Assembly (NCBI GenBank): GCA_965203735.1
Contig: OZ241909.1
Span: 3,286,001-3,350,000, forward strand
Length of the DNA stretch: 64,000 nucleotides
Origin: Bin55 sp965203735
GTDB lineage: Bacteria; Pseudomonadota; Gammaproteobacteria; Pseudomonadales; Azotimanducaceae
Direction: 5' to 3'
Position numbers and translations under genes: made by a program. Shown in pieces: positions 61,343 through 64,000 of this stretch. Position 1 is the first letter of the stretch; each line of letters begins with the position of its first letter. Below the pieces are notes generated by a model that saw only the letters and a program-made list of their open reading frames with translations, had not been told where the DNA came from and did not search any database.

Positions 61343-62031
61343 GGGTGATTTCCTTAATCAAAATATCATACTGGAGCACGAAACATAGATTCACACTATC
61401 AATGGCATCCAATAGAGATGTCATTTGATTCTAAGTCCCGCTTCTTATCGAATAGTAACAAAAATCTGTTAGTTTTCATGAAACTGTAGATGAACTATAT
61501 TGAGTGTGTAAGTCTGAGTTTCGATGTCTCTCCGGCTTCATCTCGCACCTTGTGCATACCGTCAATGTAGGAAGTTAGCCATTTAGAAAAGAGCTCAACT
61601 GAAGCTAAGTGTGCAAATTTTTCTCCAGAGGGCTTGAACAAAATCCGACACTCAACCAGCGAAGGCTTGCGAACGGCTTGAATCTATCGGAGATACCTTG
61701 GCATGCATCGGGTCGAGACGCCCCACACCTAATCGTTGAACCTCGAATTCAAGTGGGCGTGAATGGCACTTACCGTAGCGCGGCTATACCTACTTTGGTG
61801 CAATGGAGCTGGATCGTCACCAAGCAGTCTCCCGTGCGTTTTCTCTTTAGCCTCCGCAATCCCAGAATGAGCGTTTGCATATCCATCGACTCCCGAACTA
61901 CCGTAGGTTGACCGTTGTCAAACTGACTGGAATCGCCGTGAAGATTGTATTGGTTGAATGTGCATAAGTAAGGAAAAGGGGTCGACTAGGACGATGCGTA
62001 CAGGAACCTAAGGAATCGAATAGCAAAGATC
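61343..62031. other. long intergenic region
   Basis: Nearly 690 bases. A plus-strand frame of 100 codons (61609-61911) has no ribosome site, and its predicted protein shows no motif or normal composition. It may be decayed coding sequence. The promoter of the 62032 lipoprotein gene must lie at the right end; AAGGAA near 62008 is a distant ribosome-site-like motif. Confidence 0.3.
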
Positions 62032-63297
62032 ATGAAGAACCGATCAATCGGAGTTTGCTTGTTAGCAACGCTAGGGCTTACAGCCTGCGGCGGCGGCGAT
62101 CGTCCACCCCCAGACCCACCCGTAAATCTATCCCCAAGCGATCCTCCCGCTGTGACACCGCCGTCACAACCGTCCGGGGAATTAACAACTGAAGCACAAG
62201 ATTGTGTCAATGGAAGCGCAGGAGATTTCGCTTGCGCTGGCATTGCTTTGCTTAGTCGAGTGCCTCTAGAAACAATGGAAGGCAATTCCGGCAATGACCT
62301 CTGGGGATGGGTTGACTCGCTGACTGGTCGTGAATATGCCCTGATGGGCATGGACAACGGGACTGCGTTCGTCGATATATCTGAACCCGAGAGTCCAGTG
62401 TTCTTGGGTCGATTGCCTACGGAAACACAAACCTCGGCGTGGCGCGACATCAAGGTCTACGAAGACCATGCGTTTGTCGTCGCCGACAACGCTGGATCGC
62501 ATGGAATGCAAGTCTTTGATCTAACCCGCTTACGCGACCAGACTGTGTCCCAAACGTTTTTTGCCGATCACGTTTACGTTGAGTTTGGAAACGCACACAA
62601 TCTTGCGATTAACGAGTCGTCAGGTTTCGCGTACGTGGTAGGCAGCAATACGTGCGGTGGCGGACTGCACATGATTGACCTGAGTATGCCAACCAATCCA
62701 CTATTCATGGGGTGCCATGATGCCAGCCATACTCACGACACGCAGTGTGTAACTTACGACGGACCAGATGAACGTTACCAAGGCAAAGAGATTTGCTTCA
62801 GCTCAAACTACGAAGAGCTTGAAATAGTGGATATCAGCAGCAAATCATCGCCTAGCACGCTCAGCACCTCCACATATGCTGATCTAGGCATCGTTCATCA
62901 AGGTTGGTTAACGGAGGATCATCGCTACTTTCTCTTGGGCGACGAATTTGACGAAAGCATCTATGGGATCAACACACGAACTCACGTGTTTGATGTCAGT
63001 GACCTCGAAGTTCCACGTTACGTATATGCGTTCGAGCATGACACAGAGGCTACAGATCACAACTTGTATGTCTTGGGCAATCAAGCATTCGAAGCGAACT
63101 ACAGTGTTGGCCTTCAGATATTGGAATTTTCCGATCTGTCGAAACAAGATCTACAAACAGTTGCGTCATTCGACACCTATCCTGATCACGACAACTCTGC
63201 GCTTATTGGTGCCTGGAGTGTTTATCCATACCTGGATTCAGGATTGATCTTAGTCAGCGACATCGACAATGGACTGTTTGTGCTCGAGTTTGAGTGA
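62032..63297 (+). CDS. choice-of-anchor B family lipoprotein
   Basis: 421 residues. Lipoprotein signal with lipobox LTAC (Cys 19) followed by Gly/Pro-rich linker (about 20-60). The rest is built of LVIVD-type beta-propeller repeats typical of choice-of-anchor-B proteins: GMDNGTAFVDISEPESPVFLG, HGMQVFDLTRL, GGGLHMIDLSMPTNPLFMG, YEELEIVDISSKSSP, THVFDVSDLEVP and a final ILVSDIDNGLFVLEFE. Clustered Cys and His residues (CHDASHTHDTQC) may bind a metal. Probably an outer-membrane or surface lipoprotein of unknown ligand. Confidence 0.88.
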   Translation: MKNRSIGVCLLATLGLTACGGGDRPPPDPPVNLSPSDPPAVTPPSQPSGELTTEAQDCVNGSAGDFACAGIALLSRVPLETMEGNSGNDLWGWVDSLTGREYALMGMDNGTAFVDISEPESPVFLGRLPTETQTSAWRDIKVYEDHAFVVADNAGSHGMQVFDLTRLRDQTVSQTFFADHVYVEFGNAHNLAINESSGFAYVVGSNTCGGGLHMIDLSMPTNPLFMGCHDASHTHDTQCVTYDGPDERYQGKEICFSSNYEELEIVDISSKSSPSTLSTSTYADLGIVHQGWLTEDHRYFLLGDEFDESIYGINTRTHVFDVSDLEVPRYVYAFEHDTEATDHNLYVLGNQAFEANYSVGLQILEFSDLSKQDLQTVASFDTYPDHDNSALIGAWSVYPYLDSGLILVSDIDNGLFVLEFE

Positions 63298-64000
63298 TGG
63301 CTCTTGGTACGTCGAAGTAGACGGCGAGTAGATTCTGCAAATTGTCTTCTGCGACAAGGGAAAACGACTTGCAAAGCTCTTGTTTTCGCAGTGGAATGAA
63401 CGCACTCCCGAACGTATGGGTGTTCGAGTGCTACCAGCGATCGGAGAGGTTTGGGTGCCGACGCTGTCAATCTAAAACGTATCACTTGTGTCAACTCAGC
63501 GGAAATGAGAAGCCGACCACTTCTATTTGTACTAATGCAATCGAGCGAGCGGCTCAGTACTGTTGTGAGAACGATTCCAAAACAGAGGAAAGCCATGACG
63601 AGGAGGCGAATAAAAGCCGAGCATTTGACAGAGCTCACAGGAACGAAGTTCAAGAGCTATACCTGGGTTTGAACGTGCAGCTGCAGGATGTCTCATTGAA
63701 CTCTTGAACAGTATGGCCGATGGTACAGTTGCGACTGAGTGTGGAGAACTTCACTTTTAGGCTTGAACTAGATCTTGCATTCGCAAGGTATACGGACGGT
63801 CCAATCCACTTAAGATCTCCCGCAGACACATGATCGAAAATAATCTCCATAGCTTGTTGACGAAGGATTGCGGATGCGTGTGCGATGTTCAACCTGGTCT
63901 GGTTGACACCACGATTCAGTGATCGACGGGGTTATTGCAACGAGTATCAATAAATGAATTCTGCGTTATAAATCAATCTCTTATAGTCAATTGGGGAGAT
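63298..64000. other. unassigned end of the window
   Basis: About 700 bases. Several overlapping frames of 73-143 codons occur on both strands (for example 63342-63707 plus and 63222-63653 minus), none with a convincing ribosome site or recognisable motif. The last 60 bases are AT-rich and may be the promoter of a gene outside the window. Confidence 0.25.

Noticed and set aside
61609..61911. 100-codon plus-strand open frame between the winged-helix gene and the lipoprotein gene
   Set aside because: No ribosome site, no recognisable motif, and a composition with many Arg/Ser that looks like chance or decayed DNA.
63222..63892. Overlapping frames on both strands at the right end (up to 143 codons)
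   Set aside because: None has a ribosome site or recognisable protein features, and several overlap each other or the end of the lipoprotein gene.
1..64000. CRISPR array, tRNA, rRNA, insertion sequence or prophage
   Set aside because: No regularly spaced repeats, cloverleaf, ribosomal sequence, transposase or phage structural gene was recognised by reading; a computed scan (tRNAscan, Infernal) would be needed to exclude weak cases.

Overview
The window looks like chromosomal DNA of an uncultured-type gammaproteobacterium of moderate GC content. The main reasons are a complete respiratory complex I operon with a fused NuoCD subunit and an approximately 906-residue NuoG, a ClpB gene behind a sigma-32-like promoter, a 35-residue ribosomal protein bTHX gene, and a near-consensus parS centromere site of the pseudomonad type. 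No rRNA, tRNA, CRISPR array, insertion sequence or prophage was recognised. The lineage is an inference from gene content, not a measured placement.

Layout. 0.1-3.4 kb: accessory genes on the minus strand (a DUF4143-type AAA ATPase and an RloA/RloB-like ATPase plus Toprim pair). 3.9-9.2 kb (locus A): two membrane-anchored helical-repeat proteins, the decayed C-terminal part of a third, and an exported TPR protein. 9.3-14.9 kb: an orphan AbiEi antitoxin, a permease/M1-like/golvesin gene split by one in-frame TGA, a possible decayed TonB-receptor end, and a FitA/FitB-type toxin-antitoxin pair with a perfect operator palindrome. 15.3-30.8 kb: a hydroxyacid dehydrogenase and nuoA-N. 31.1-35.3 kb: small metabolic and membrane genes, including a VOC protein, a Gfo/Idh/MocA oxidoreductase, a ThuA-like protein and a cupin-like protein behind a structured leader. 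35.4-38.2 kb: clpB and parS. 38.4-46.7 kb (locus B): an ECF sigma factor followed by four large paralogues of the locus A proteins and a previously hidden 54-codon gene. 47.2-49.7 kb: NfeD/SPFH membrane pair and an ArdC-like protein. 50.1-55.0 kb: an intact copy of the permease/M1-like/golvesin gene and a second DUF4143 ATPase with its own operator. 55.3-63.3 kb: two adjacent acyl-CoA dehydrogenases, glutamine-dependent NAD synthase with a coupled metallo-beta-lactamase-fold pseudoenzyme, bTHX, a small winged-helix protein and a choice-of-anchor-B lipoprotein.

The best candidate for an undescribed system is the repeat-protein family of loci A and B. Seven members (six intact, one decayed) share an N-terminal membrane segment, degenerate repeats built on W-[AS]-x-x-[DE]-P-x-x-A, and an RN-[DE]-x-T-[KR] signature near the C-terminus. 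Locus B starts with an ECF sigma factor whose stop overlaps the start of the first paralogue. That paralogue has the topology expected of an anti-sigma factor: about 50 cytoplasmic residues, one membrane helix and a large extracytoplasmic domain. The four paralogues fall into two subtypes in the order X-Y-X-Y, which suggests duplication of a two-gene unit. The working inference is an envelope-sensing or scaffold system; no function is demonstrated by the sequence.
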